A stretch of DNA of 20,737 nt from Byssochlamys sp. IMV 00236 (taxonomy: Eukaryota; Ascomycota; Eurotiomycetes; Eurotiales; Thermoascaceae). The notes beneath the pieces were generated by a model. That model was given only the letters and a program-made list of their open reading frames with translations, had not been told where the DNA came from and ran no database searches. The stretch covers positions 1-20,737 of the forward strand of contig MSJH02000694.1 in NCBI GenBank assembly GCA_001931875.2, written 5' to 3'. Of the stretch, positions 11,075 through 20,650 are shown piece by piece (the stretch's first letter is position 1; the number at the start of each line of letters is the position of its first letter). The translations under genes were made by a program, and so were the position numbers.

Positions 11075-11460
11075 TATTATAAGATAAAATATTAAGACTT
11101 AGTAAAAAGTCTTAGAATATAAAGAAATAGAGAAAGAGAAGAAGAGCTTTATTTTTTAGGGCTTAAAATAAAGCTAAAAAAGAAACTCTAATAATAAAAT
11201 AATATAATAAGTAAAAGCTATTTTATTATTAAACTAATACTAAATAATAATTAAAAAAGAAACTGCTTATTTTATTCTATATTAACTAATTAATCTCTCT
11301 CTTACTTTCTCTCTATCTTATTAAAAATATTTAAGCTACTTCTTTTAATAATAGTATATAACTTACTAATTTAATTATATCTTTAGAATTTCTCTAATTA
11401 TTATTTCTCCTTACTATATTATATTTAAATATTATTATATAGCTTAGCCCTATAATAATA
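11075..11460 (-). repeat. 5' LTR of Gypsy copy A', heavily mutated
   Basis: Reading the minus strand, the LTR starts near 11460 and ends TCTTATAATA at 11075, against CCCACAACA in the better-preserved LTR of element A at 8122. Further matches are the AAGACTTTTTACTAAGTCTTAATATTTTATC block (11081-11111) and the GAGAAAGTAAGAGAGAG block (about 11290-11320). Almost every difference seen is C-to-T or G-to-A. The LTR is about 30 bp longer than the A copy, partly through AT-rich insertions near its start. The primer-binding site should follow at 11074 on the minus strand but is too altered to name the tRNA. Confidence 0.75.
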
Positions 11461-11474
11461 TATAGCTAAGCTAT
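11439..11474. repeat. Perfect 10-bp inverted repeat, 16-bp loop
   Basis: The arms are atagcttagc (11439-11448) and gctaagctat (11465-11474). It straddles the outer edge of the A' LTR. It could be a chance product of low complexity, or a small hairpin at the LTR boundary. Confidence 0.6.
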
Positions 11475-12263
11475 TTAAATATAACTATAAAATACTATAT
11501 ATATATTTTATTAAAGAAGGTTAAATCTTATAGCTTATAAAGTATTTTAAGATTAATACTATAGCTACTATAAAATAGCTTAAGTTTTTATATTATATTA
11601 TATAAGATATTATAGTTAGCTAAACTCCTTAAAGATTTATTTAATAAGTATTATATTTATTATATATTATAAGAATAAGAGAAATATATAGTTAATTATT
11701 AGCTATATAAAATAAGTTTTTCTTATCTTTTAAGTATAATATATAAGTATTATAAGAGAATACTATAATATTTAAATTTATTAAGATAATTAAAGAAGCC
11801 TATATAATATAATAAGAGTAAGTAAATAAAAATTAATATTATTATTAGTAATATAATTATAATAATATTTAAACCTTTTCTTATTATTTTCTTTTCTAAT
11901 TAAATTCTCTAAAATAAAACTAAGATAATACTAATAATACTAATTAGACTAAAGATAAAGCCCTATAATAGTTTATATAGATTAAGAATTAAAGCTATAA
12001 CTATTTTAATTATATAAATATAATACTCTATTAATAGAATTAATTTAATATATAAACTTAATAATATTAAACTTAAAATCTAGGCTAATCTCTAGTATAA
12101 TTATACTAGTTCCTATAGTATAATAATTAAAACTAGTAATATTAATTATTAAACTAGTATAGAAATAATAATTAAAGCCTTTATCTTTTAATATAGCCTT
12201 AAGCTATAGTTTATTTAAGCGCTAAAATAAGTTAAGCTATAAATATTATAAATAGAAACTATA
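11461..12263 (+). other. AT-rich stretch, possible Copia pol 3' end
   Basis: Some 800 bases without a clear gene. It leads straight into the start of a plus-strand Copia LTR at 12264, and its last part (about 12180-12263) loosely resembles the end of the Copia RNase H frame plus spacer seen on the minus strand at 15485-15580. That would make it the tail of a third Copia copy. The resemblance is weak and I see no diagnostic RNase H motif, so the call is tentative. Confidence 0.3.
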
Positions 12264-12560
12264 TATTATAAAATAGTAGTTAAGATTAATAAGTTCTAGT
12301 ATAACTAAGATTTTACTTTAAGGAAATCTTTAAGAATAATTTTATTTTTATAAAATTAAGCGGCTTAAAGAAACTATTTCTTAAGCTCTATTTAAAATTT
12401 ATTACCTTAACTAAGAATATAAGAATATACTTTATATTTACTATATGCGCTAATACTCTTTCTCTCTAAGTATTATTAACTCTTTAAGTTAGTTAAATAG
12501 TCTAGAGAATTCTATTTAAACTTATTCTTTTTAACTCTATAGTTAATAAGATTATAATAT
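12264..12560 (+). repeat. Partial Copia-type LTR, plus strand
   Basis: It starts TATTATAAAATAGTAG (TGTT with G-to-A) and runs collinear with the minus-strand LTR at 8803 down to about 8520. Shared blocks are TAACTAAGATTT, AGCGGCTTAAAGAAA (12358-12372), GCTAATACTCT and TTTAAACTTATTCTTTTT. After about 12560 similarity is lost. About 670 bp separate its start from the next LTR start at 12935, close to one LTR length, so two LTRs may once have lain in tandem. Confidence 0.7.
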
Positions 12561-12868
12561 ATCTAGGTTAAAAGTATATAATATAATATCTCTTAATTAG
12601 ATTTTAAATCTAATTAACTTTTTTAAAGAATATAATAGTTACTATTATTAAGATAATTACTAAGATAAATATAATAATTCTTAATATATAGACTATATAA
12701 AGATAATTATAATACTTATATTAATTATATTATATTATAAATTACTTCTCTATTTAAATACTAATTATACTAAGTAATCTTTTAGTTAAATAATAAGCTC
12801 TATAATTATTTATATAATACTAATTACTATTAAAAATTAATACTATATTCTTTTATTATTAAAGCCTT

Positions 12869-12928
12869 TAATATTATATTCTCTAATATTATATTATTTA
12901 ATATCGCATTATTTAATATTATATTATT
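12869..12928. repeat. Tandem repeat, four 15-bp units
   Basis: Units taatattatattctc, taatattatattatt, taatatcgcattatt and taatattatattatt follow without spacers, then a broken fifth unit leads into the LTR at 12935. The third unit keeps a CG (12905-12906), a rare survivor in this region. Confidence 0.85.
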
Positions 12929-12934
12929 TATTAT

Positions 12935-13590
12935 TATTATAAAATAGTAGTTAAAACTTTATATAATCATTATATTCTTATTATAATTAAATTAAAAGTT
13001 ATATAATTATTATAATCTTATTATAGTTAAATTAAAGATTTAAAAGAATTTATTCTTAAGCTTTTCTTTTTACTATTTAATTATCTTAAAGAATATATAT
13101 TAAAAATATAGCTTTATATTTATATTATAAGCTAATATTCTCTTTTCTTAAGTATTATACTTACTTAAGCTAGTATAATAGTCTAGGAAATTTATTTAAA
13201 CTTATTCTTTTTAAATAATTATAAGCTTAAGTTAATAAGAACTTAAAAAAGTAATATAAAACTCTTTATTAAGATTATAAAATTTAAAATAATAGTTATT
13301 AAATACTCTTATAAGAGAAGTATTATAATAAAACTACTTTAATACTTACTTTATAAATATTAAATCTAATAAGTATTAAAACCTATTAATAGTTAGAAAA
13401 TTAATTAAATTACTTTATATATAATTAGAGAATTAATTAAATTATCTTATATATAGATAAAAATATTCTCTGTTAATAATTTTAATAATTAAAAAAAAGA
13501 CTAATTCTTATTCTTTCTAAAAAAAATTATAAAAAATAGTTTATTTATATAAAGAAATAGCTTATTAGTAAGAATTATTAAGATATTATT
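12935..13590 (+). repeat. Copia 5' LTR, plus strand
   Basis: It starts TATTATAAAATAGTAG and matches the minus-strand copy at 8803-8190 over most of its length, including the ATAATAAAACTACTTTAATAC block (about 13326-13346, against ATAATAAAACTGCTTTAGTAC in the other copy). Similarity ends near 13590, taken as the approximate 3' edge. The first 130 bp are degenerate compared with the 12264 copy. Confidence 0.65.
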
Positions 13591-13599
13591 AAATACTAA

Positions 13600-14430
13600 T
13601 AATAAAACAGTAACTTGTTATAAAAAAAATAATATAATAATATAATATTAGATTATAAGATACTTATTTAAAGATAATTAAGATAAATATATTAAAGATA
13701 TAACTGCTAAAGCACTATAAAAGTATCTTAAGAAATAATATAAAAAGACTTAGCTTATTTAATAATACTAACTTATTTAATTACTTATTAATTTTAAAAT
13801 AATATCTAGATAAATTATTATTAATATATAGAGATAATTATAATAAATAAGAAAGAAAATAATAGCTTATAATATTACTATATTTTCTCTAATTAAACTT
13901 AAAGCTAAAATTTAATACTTACTCTCTAATTTATTTAATAAATATACTATTATTAAAATAGCAATTAATACTTAAAAATATTTAAAAATAAAGCATATCT
14001 TAGCTATTTTTAAAGAGGTAAAAACTAAATTTTCAGCTTTTTTATTAAGTATATTCTATATAAAAAAGTAAAAATCTATTAAATACTATATATATATAAG
14101 AAAAACTATTTTATTAAAAATTGCCTATAATTACTTATAGCTTAATAAGCTGCTTAAAATATTTAAAGATAAAGAAAGAAATCTTTAAAGAGCTTATCTC
14201 TATTTATAAACTAGAAATTAATAGAGATAATAGCTAAGCTATTTTAAAAAGTATAATCTTTAAAGAAGAAAAAATCTTAAAGAAGATAATAAAAAACCTA
14301 TAAAATAAAAAAAACTTCTAATATTAAATTATTATATTTAAAGCTTAATTTAATTATATTAAATAATTAAATTTCTTATAAAATAGCTTATCTTTAAAAA
14401 GATATTATTAGTAAGAATTTATTTTAATAA
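13600..14430 (+). pseudogene. Copia gag-region remnant
   Basis: The stretch lies between the Copia LTR and the protease, where Gag belongs. Readable pieces include DITAKAL near 13694-13720 and a long, stop-riddled lysine- and isoleucine-rich frame. I cannot see a clear zinc knuckle. The assignment is by position only; the family of Gag folds cannot be shown from what remains. Confidence 0.45.
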
Positions 14431-14433
14431 TAT

Positions 14434-14770
14434 ATAAATAGTAATACTAGTTTATATATAATTAATAAAAACTATTATTTTAAAAGACTATTAATTTAAA
14501 TTTAATTAAGATATATTTATATAAATAAAGAGATTCTATATTTAGAATATATAGAAATAGCTATTTTAAGAGATAAAAATAAGAAGATATTAAAACTAGA
14601 GAATATATTACTTATATTAAATCTTAGGGTAAATCTTTTATTAACTAAGATATTCTGCTAATATTTAAATATATATAGATACTTTAATAAAAAAATAATA
14701 TCTATATTAAATAAATTAGATAAGGTTATAATTTAAGATATTATTAAATATAGAGTTTATATTATTAAAA
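14434..14770 (+). pseudogene. Copia protease and inter-domain remnant
   Basis: At 14437-14451 the frame reads NSNTS, the relic of the retropepsin motif DSGAS (Asp to Asn, Gly to Asn, Ala to Thr, all G-to-A). In the same frame 52 codons later (from 14593) comes KLENILLILNLRVNLL, from the LENVL-VPxLRVNLLS block that lies downstream of the protease in Copia elements. It is followed by KIFC-stop-YLNIYRYFNKK. The single-frame link across 150 bases with only substitutions again fits RIP rather than random decay. Confidence 0.85.
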
Positions 14771-14954
14771 AGATTTTCTTAAATTAAATACTAAAGTTAT
14801 AATATATACTATATATATTACTACTTATTAAAGATACCTTTAATACTATTATTATAAGCTAAGAAGAAAAATCTTCTTAGCTAAAGTTATTTATCTAGTT
14901 TCTTAAAATAAATTTAAAAGATTTTATTATAATAAAAAAAAATAGAAGAAGTAT

Positions 14955-15240
14955 TAATTATAGTATAAAAAGATTAATTATCTTAGACTTAAAAAGATTA
15001 AAAACCTATATAATTTAACTATATTAAAAAAGCTTATTAAAGTAATAATAAACTACTAATATATAATTTATACTATAGCTAATATTAAGAATAAGAGAGA
15101 TATAATTAATATATAAAAAGCTAATATCTTTAAACTTATTTATATAAATATATATAGTTAAATGCTAAAATTTAAAAATAAAGTTAAAAAGAATAAAAAG
15201 AAAGGACTCTTATATTAGCTTTAAAGGAAAGTATAACTTA
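14955..15240 (+). pseudogene. Copia gag_pre-integrase and integrase start remnant
   Basis: At 14961-14990 the frame reads stop-YKKINYLRL, the relic of WHKRISHLGL, the His-containing WHxRxGHxG motif of the zinc-binding N-terminal part of Copia integrase. The next codons read KKIKNLYNLTILKKLIKV, fitting the LKNLH...LKK block. One frame change separates it from the upstream protease part (between 14770 and 14955). The DDE core does not follow: recognisable Copia sequence ends near 15130-15240, so the element is truncated. Confidence 0.75.
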
Positions 15241-15249
15241 AGATAAGAA

Positions 15250-15475
15250 TAAAGTATAAGAGATAGAATTAATATTAATATATCTTTATACTATAATTAG
15301 TTAGTTATATTAAGTTAATTAAATTTTTTTAAGCTAATATATTTAGTATAAGAACTCTTTTATTAGGCCGACTATTTTTTATAACTATATATATAATTAT
15401 TCTAGACTTTCTTATAAAGAAATTCTTTATATATTCTCTTTATAAACTACTAGTCTTAATTACTATATTATAATA
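15250..15475 (-). repeat. Partial Copia 3' LTR, minus strand
   Basis: On the minus strand it starts TATTATAATATAGTAATTAAGACTAGTAG at 15475, directly after a purine-rich tract, and parallels the TGTTATAAAATAGCAGTTAGGACTAGCAG start at 8803. The CGGCC and AGTCTAGAATAATT blocks (15365-15412) also line up with the other copies. It is cut short near 15250, where it meets the truncated plus-strand Copia element. Confidence 0.75.
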
Positions 15476-15484
15476 TTTCTCTTT
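15476..15484 (-). other. Polypurine tract of minus-strand Copia
   Basis: The minus strand reads AAAGAGAAA immediately before the LTR start. The original probably carried more G. Its place between the pol end and the LTR fixes the LTR edge and shows that these LTRs belong to a Copia family. Confidence 0.65.
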
Positions 15485-15489
15485 AATTT

Positions 15490-16250
15490 AAATTTATTAT
15501 TTTAATAAGTTTTAATTACTTAATAAACTTAATAAAGCTTATTTTTAAAAAAGAGTTTAATAAATCTATTAATTATTATATTTCTAATCTTAATATATTC
15601 TATATTAATTTAATTTTTTTAGTATAAATCTTATATATAGTAATATATAATATTAATATACTTTAATTTATTATAGATATAAGTATTTTAAATTAAAGAT
15701 AATAATATTTAATTATCTTTAAAGAGTTTTATTAAAGAGCTTATTATAAAAAATAATTTTTCCTTTATAATTAGCTTATATTAATTTAAATTAATATATT
15801 TATTATAATCTATATTATATAAAAGTAATATTAGCTATTATAATTACTTTATTACTTAATATATAGCTATATACTTAACTTTTATTATTAAGATTATAAT
15901 AGATTTTTATTTCTAATTTAATTAGCTAATTAAATAGCTTACTATAATAAAAATATTTCCTAAAATTAATATTTAATTTATTTTATTTATTATATAATTT
16001 AAATTAAAATATTTAATAAGTTTTTAGTCCTAATTTCTATAGAACTAAAGGCTTAAGCATATAATTAATTATAAGTATCTTATTAAAGATTTTAATAACT
16101 TAAAATAGCTTTTAAATAGATTAAATAAATATTAACTTAATTATTTTATAGTAAATATAATATTTAGTCTTATTAAAATTATTAAGTAAATAAATACCTT
16201 AATAATCTTTTAATATTCTCTTTAATTAATTCTCTTATCTTATAGACTAG
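15490..16250 (-). pseudogene. Copia RNase H (pol 3' end) remnant, minus strand
   Basis: Reading the minus strand, 15882-15865 gives KVKYIA, the relic of EAEYIA, preceded by the block that was ISWLSKRQxSxALSS (now IS-stop-LN-stop-K). Then DN (15717-15712) starts DN-stop-ILLSLI-stop-N, from DNQSALxLxxNP. KLKYINIIYYYI (about 15670-15635) comes from the TKHIDIxYHxI motif. IEYIKIRNIIINRFIKL follows, from IEYIPTxxMxADGxTKxL. The order and spacing are exactly those of Copia RNase H. RT and everything upstream are missing: the sequence changes near 16250, at the edge of element C. Confidence 0.85.
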
Positions 16251-16278
16251 CTAGCTTTAAATAATTATACTTATTTAG

Positions 16279-16495
16279 TAACACGGATTTATATCTAGGC
16301 TTAGCGTATTTAGGCTTAGTATAAAGAGTTAATTAGCATAAGATAGTAAATACTTAGTTATTCTTATATATTTAGTAAGAGCAGTTCTTAAGAATAGAAG
16401 GATAATTTCTTTCTCTCTAGAATTATCTCTAGCTTTAAAACCCTAGATTTACTATTAAATAATAATATATTGCTATTAAATTAAGGCCTCTTACT
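16279..16495 (+). repeat. LTR-like leader of element C, moderately mutated
   Basis: This stretch is richer in C and G than its surroundings (CACGG at 16282, GGCTTAGCG at 16299, CCCTAG at 16441, AAGGCCTC at 16484). The composition, non-coding look and a following gag-like stretch suggest an LTR plus leader of a plus-strand retrotransposon. I cannot fix its ends: the 5' tip may be TAGTAACACGG near 16277, and the 3' end lies somewhere before 16480. No second copy is present in the window, so the LTR call is an inference. Confidence 0.45.
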
Positions 16496-16499
16496 ATTA

Positions 16500-19400
16500 A
16501 TTTTAATATTTTTATATTATTTTAAGTTTTTATATTATTTTATATTTTTATTAGTATAAGACTTATTATAAGTCTTTATAACTAGTATTAACTAGCTTTA
16601 TTAATTATTATATTTTATTACCCTTTATTATTAGTTATTATACTTAATTATCTTTTATTCTTATTATTATCTTAACTATATTTTCTATTAAAACTATATA
16701 AGTAGTTACTCTTACTTATAGCTTATTAGTATAGAATTTATTATTAAGTCTTTACTAGAAATAGTATTAAATATTTTTATTAGTTTTTATTAATTTTTTT
16801 CTATTATTATTATTTTATTATTATATTCTTATTATAATATTATTATCTTTATTAATAATAGCTATATTAAAGTATATAATATTAAATATAGTCTTATTAA
16901 GTATTAATAATAGAAGCTATTTAAGAAGTCTCTTTAATATTTATTATAATTAAACTAGCTTATTAGATTATTATCTTTTACTAGATAAAGTTACTTTAAA
17001 AAAATTAGTTTAACTATAAGATAGTTAATTTAATTAATTTTATAGTATTATTCTATAAGAATACTAAGATAAATTTAGCTAAGCTTAAGTTATCTTTATT
17101 TATATTAGTAGACTATCTTTCTCTATATATTAAGAAAAGATATATATAAAAGTTTCTATATTTATATAATTAGATTATTAATTAATTAGCCCTTAATTAT
17201 ATAGTAAAAGACTTTCTATACTTAACTATAATATTAACTAAGTCTCTTATATTTTTATATTAGTAAAAAGAAATATTTAGAGAAACTTATAATAAGCTAG
17301 TATAATTATTAGGAAAAATACAGCAGATATAGATATATATCTTATAAGCCTTAAGTATTATTAGCTTCTAGAAACTAGGGTATTAATTATTATTATTTAA
17401 TACTTCTCTATAATAATAAAATAGCTAAAATAATATTAGTAAATTAATATTACTATTAGTACTATTATTATAATAATTAATATTAAACCTATTAATAAAT
17501 ATTACCTTATAATTAATATTGCGAGAACTATTAATCCTAAGATATAAATTATTATTATTTAAGTATAAACCCCTAATAGATAAAATAAAAGCACTTAGGT
17601 TTTAATATATAATAAAGGTATTTAATCGTAATAATACTATAGATATTATAATAAATAATATAATAATAAATTAGACTTAATACTCTTTAAACCTTAATTT
17701 AATAATAATATAAATTATAAAAAAAATAATAAAATAGAATAAAGTATTTATAGAGTAAAATTACTAACTTATAAGCTATCTTTTAAATTAAGATAATTAG
17801 ATTTAAAGTAAAGGCAGAAGCTAGAATTAATACTAAGAAATATTTAAGAGTAATATATCTTTAGAAGATAATATATAGGGCAGTTAAAGGTAAAATAACC
17901 TTAAATATTTTTTCTCTAACCTAAAGAATAATAACTATATTAAAGATAGCCTTATTATAATATTAAATAGTTATATATACTATAAGGATATTTTAATATT
18001 TATTAATTAAATTAAAGATATAATAATAAATAAGGGCGAGCTTATAATTAAGATATATATATATATATTACTAAGAGAAGCTATATTATAATAGTTTATA
18101 GCTAAACTAACTTAGTTTAAGAAAGATTTACTTAAATAGCTATTTATAGAGTAAGGCTAAATATTATTATTATTAAAATAATTTAAGAAAAATATTATTA
18201 TAGTAATATAAGAGCTTAATTAATTATCTTATAATATATTTAATATTTAAAAGAGTAAAACTCTGTAGAGGTTTATTTAATTAATTATATACTTAATATA
18301 AGTATTTAGTATTAGTTTAATATATAGCTAAATTCTTCTAATATAAAATAAACTAGATTTTAACCTTAAATAAAATATATAGATTTTAACTAAGAATATA
18401 TTCTTAGGAGATTTTATATTAAAACTAAAAGGAGTATATATAGTTTAATAAGAATAAGCTATAAAATAATAATAAATAGCCGAGAGTTAATAATAATAAT
18501 AAATAAGCTTTAATAATTATATATTTAGTAATTAGTAATAATTTCCTTTTAATCTTAAAATAAGATATTTTATAGACTTAAGATAATAAGCTAATAATAA
18601 TATGCAGAGAAATATAGATAAATATAGATATTAATAATAGTAATAAATACTATAAATATAAAATTATTAATATTAATAAAGACTATAAATATTATAAATA
18701 TAAAATTATTAATACTAATAAAGGTAATAGATACTATAATAGATACTATAAGCGTAGTCTTAATAGATATTCTTATAATAACTATATATTAACCTAAATT
18801 ATTAATAAAAATATTAATAATAAGAATCTTATTTAAGAAGTAATATCTTTATAAGAATATCTATAGAATATAATATTTTATAACTAATAAAAGTATATTA
18901 TAAGTATTATTATAATATAGGTAATATAGACTATAATAATAATTTAATATATAAATAATATAAAGATAGTAATAATTTCTAAAAAGGCTTTTATTAAAGT
19001 ATATATTATATTAACTAGAATAATAATAGTAAAGATTATTAAGCTTATAAAGATTTTCTTAATTAAAAAGAGTAAGATTTTTAAAACTAAGGTTTTAATA
19101 AAGCTATAAACTTTAAGTATATTAAAGATAGTTTTAAATATTAATTAACTAATATAAATTATATTAATTCTAATATTTTTACATAATATAAATATAAGCT
19201 TTATTATAGCTTTTTTATTTTTAGTAATTATCTATATAATTATTTATATAAGATTAATTTCTATAAAGTAATTAAATAGATATAATCTTAATTTATATTT
19301 AATATAGCTATAAATATAATAAGCACCTATATATATTTTATATAATATATTATAGATATACTTAAACTAGATAATATATATATAATTAAAATCCTATAAT

Positions 19401-19700
19401 ATATAAGTAAAATATTAAATAAAAGTTTTAAAAAGTAATAATATATAATAATTACTATTAGGTTTATAGGATTAATAAATAATATTAATCTTATACTAGA
19501 TATAGAATATAATATAATCTTAGTAAATTAAAAGTTCTTATAAGAATATCTACTATATATAATAATTAAATAGCTTAATAAATTTATATAAATATAAAAA
19601 ATTAGTATTATAGTTTAAGAATCTAGTAAGTATATTAATATATTTATAAATTTTCTAGCTATAATTAGAGATAAAAAGGTTATACTATAAGTTTATATAG
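16500..19700 (+). other. AT-rich putative gag region of element C
   Basis: About 3.2 kb between the leader and the retropepsin. It contains no domain I can name. A low-complexity part at 18470-18720 is rich in aat and aaata repeats, as in the linker before zinc knuckles in Gag proteins. A 34-bp sequence is duplicated at 42-bp spacing (18648-18681 and 18690-18723). The rest is stop-riddled in all plus frames. Only position supports calling it gag. Confidence 0.35.
18648..18723 (+). repeat. 34-bp direct repeat with 42-bp period
   Basis: The two copies (18648-18681 and 18690-18723) differ at two or three positions. The period of 42 bp equals 14 codons, the length of one CCHC zinc knuckle, and each unit reads YYKYKIIN in one frame, where Tyr could be mutated Cys. 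The His expected in a knuckle is not recoverable, so the link is only suggestive. Confidence 0.6.
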
Positions 19701-19729
19701 AAATATATATTACTAATAAACTATAAATA

Positions 19730-19800
19730 AATATATTTATTAATAGCGATATTATTATACTATTAAGTATAGTCTTAGATTTTATAAAATACTAGCTAAA
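19730..19800 (+). pseudogene. Probable retropepsin remnant of element C
   Basis: The frame at 19736-19768 reads FINSDIIILLS, which RIP-type changes would give from FIDSGATITLLS or similar (Asp to Asn, Gly to Asp, Ala and Thr to Ile). Hydrophobic residues before and after fit the retropepsin active-site strand and loop. The flap and the ILGxP-type closing motif are not visible, so this rests on one motif. The following frame to about 20060 (for example KDLPLD and FLFKPKYK) is unassigned. Confidence 0.5.
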
Positions 19801-20528
19801 AATAGATAATATAATTATATCTATTAAGATAATACTTAAATAATATTTTTAACCTTATTTTATATATATTACTGCTAGATTTATAATTCTACTTAAATCT
19901 TTAGCTTATATATTAATATATATAGCTAAAGACTTACCTTTAGATTAAGATTTTTTATTTAAGCCTAAGTATAAATAGATAATAATTAGTCTTATAATAT
20001 ATATTACAGATATAAACTTCTTATTTATTTAAATTAATAACCCTATATTATAAAAATAGATTATCTTAAAAAAGATTTACTTAAGGTTATTCTATAACTT
20101 TAACTATATTAATATATTTTTAGCTAAGCTAAATATAAGAATATTAGCTATTATACTACTAATAATTAAACTTTAAATACTATTAGTATAAGCTAAATTA
20201 AGCCCTTATAAATAGAAACTCTTAAATAGTATTATAGTATATAGTATTAAACTATTTATTTATACTTATTTCTAAAAAGTTATTATATAATATAATATAT
20301 AGTATAATAAGGGTTTTATTAATATTCTTAAAAATAAGTAAATAATAATAAAAATTATTAAGGACTAGGAGAAAGAAGCTATATAATATAAAAAGATATA
20401 TATATTAAGCTTTAAAGACTAAGAAGTTATTAATAAAGAGTTTAATAAGCTATATATATAAAACTAAATATAATAGGCGATAAATTATACTCCTATTAAT
20501 TACTTAATTTTTATTATTTAATATAATA

Positions 20529-20650
20529 CGGGATGTAGCTCAGCCCAGCCGGGGACGAGCTCAGCCCACCCTAAAAGCTCATACCACCCAAGTATTTGGG
20601 ATCTCGGCGCACCCCAAGAAACTTTGATTTTTCCTAGCCTATTTAGGCAT
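20529..20650. other. GC-rich island that escaped mutation
   Basis: Composition jumps at 20529 from almost pure A/T to balanced or GC-rich DNA, with CpA and TpG present, then falls back after about 20650. Inside are a direct repeat AGCTCAGCCCA (20537-20547 and 20558-20568, 21-bp spacing) with a shorter echo AGCTC at 20576, a hairpin CCCAA-gtat-TTGGG (20587-20600) and a hairpin GCCTA-tt-TAGGC (20637-20648). No reading frame of note. It may be the start of a younger element's LTR or a piece of unique DNA next to the repeat block. Confidence 0.7.

Larger units (their letters stand above)
8804..11460 (-). mobile_element. Second Gypsy copy A', minus strand, 5' part only
   Basis: This copy has the same family as element A but opposite orientation. 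Reading the minus strand, it holds a 5' LTR (11460 to 11075), gag (about 11074 to 9294) and the start of the gag-pol linker (9293 to 8804). The linker matches window bases 1-491 collinearly with almost no net length change. The copy breaks off at 8804, exactly at the start of the Copia LTR, so it was cut by that insertion. With element A it supplies the complementary halves of one family: A lacks gag in this window and A' lacks pol. Confidence 0.85.
12935..15240 (+). mobile_element. Degenerate Copia (Ty1) element, 5' half, plus strand
   Basis: An LTR (from 12935) is followed by gag-like sequence, an aspartic protease at 14434-14451 and the pre-integrase zone at 14593-14990. Protease lying upstream of integrase, together with the NLRVNLL and WHKR-GH motifs, identifies the Ty1/Copia superfamily. 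The integrase core, RT and RNase H are missing: the element stops near 15240, where a minus-strand Copia 3' end begins. It is full of TAA and TAG and cannot be active. Confidence 0.85.
16279..20528 (+). mobile_element. Unclassified degenerate retroelement C
   Basis: An AT-rich plus-strand block starts with the LTR-like leader, contains a probable retropepsin at 19736-19768 and stops abruptly at the GC-rich island at 20529. No RT, RNase H or integrase is seen, so the pol part is either missing or lies beyond what I can read. The superfamily is undecided; the retropepsin position after about 3.2 kb suggests a long gag. No 3' LTR is found in the window. Confidence 0.45.

Noticed and set aside
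18648..18723. Tandem CCHC zinc knuckles
   Set aside because: Length of the unit fits, and Tyr may be former Cys, but no codon that could come from the required His is at the right place.
1..20528. Short open frames scattered on both strands as genes
   Set aside because: They are short, AT-driven, and lie across retrotransposon domains in other frames; none has a recognisable domain or start context.
20530..20605. tRNA-like start (GGGATGTAGCTCAGC resembles a tRNA acceptor, D-arm and A box)
   Set aside because: No matching 3' acceptor strand, no T-arm GGTTCGA-type B box and no anticodon arm of the right spacing; the downstream repeat of AGCTCAGCCCA breaks any cloverleaf.
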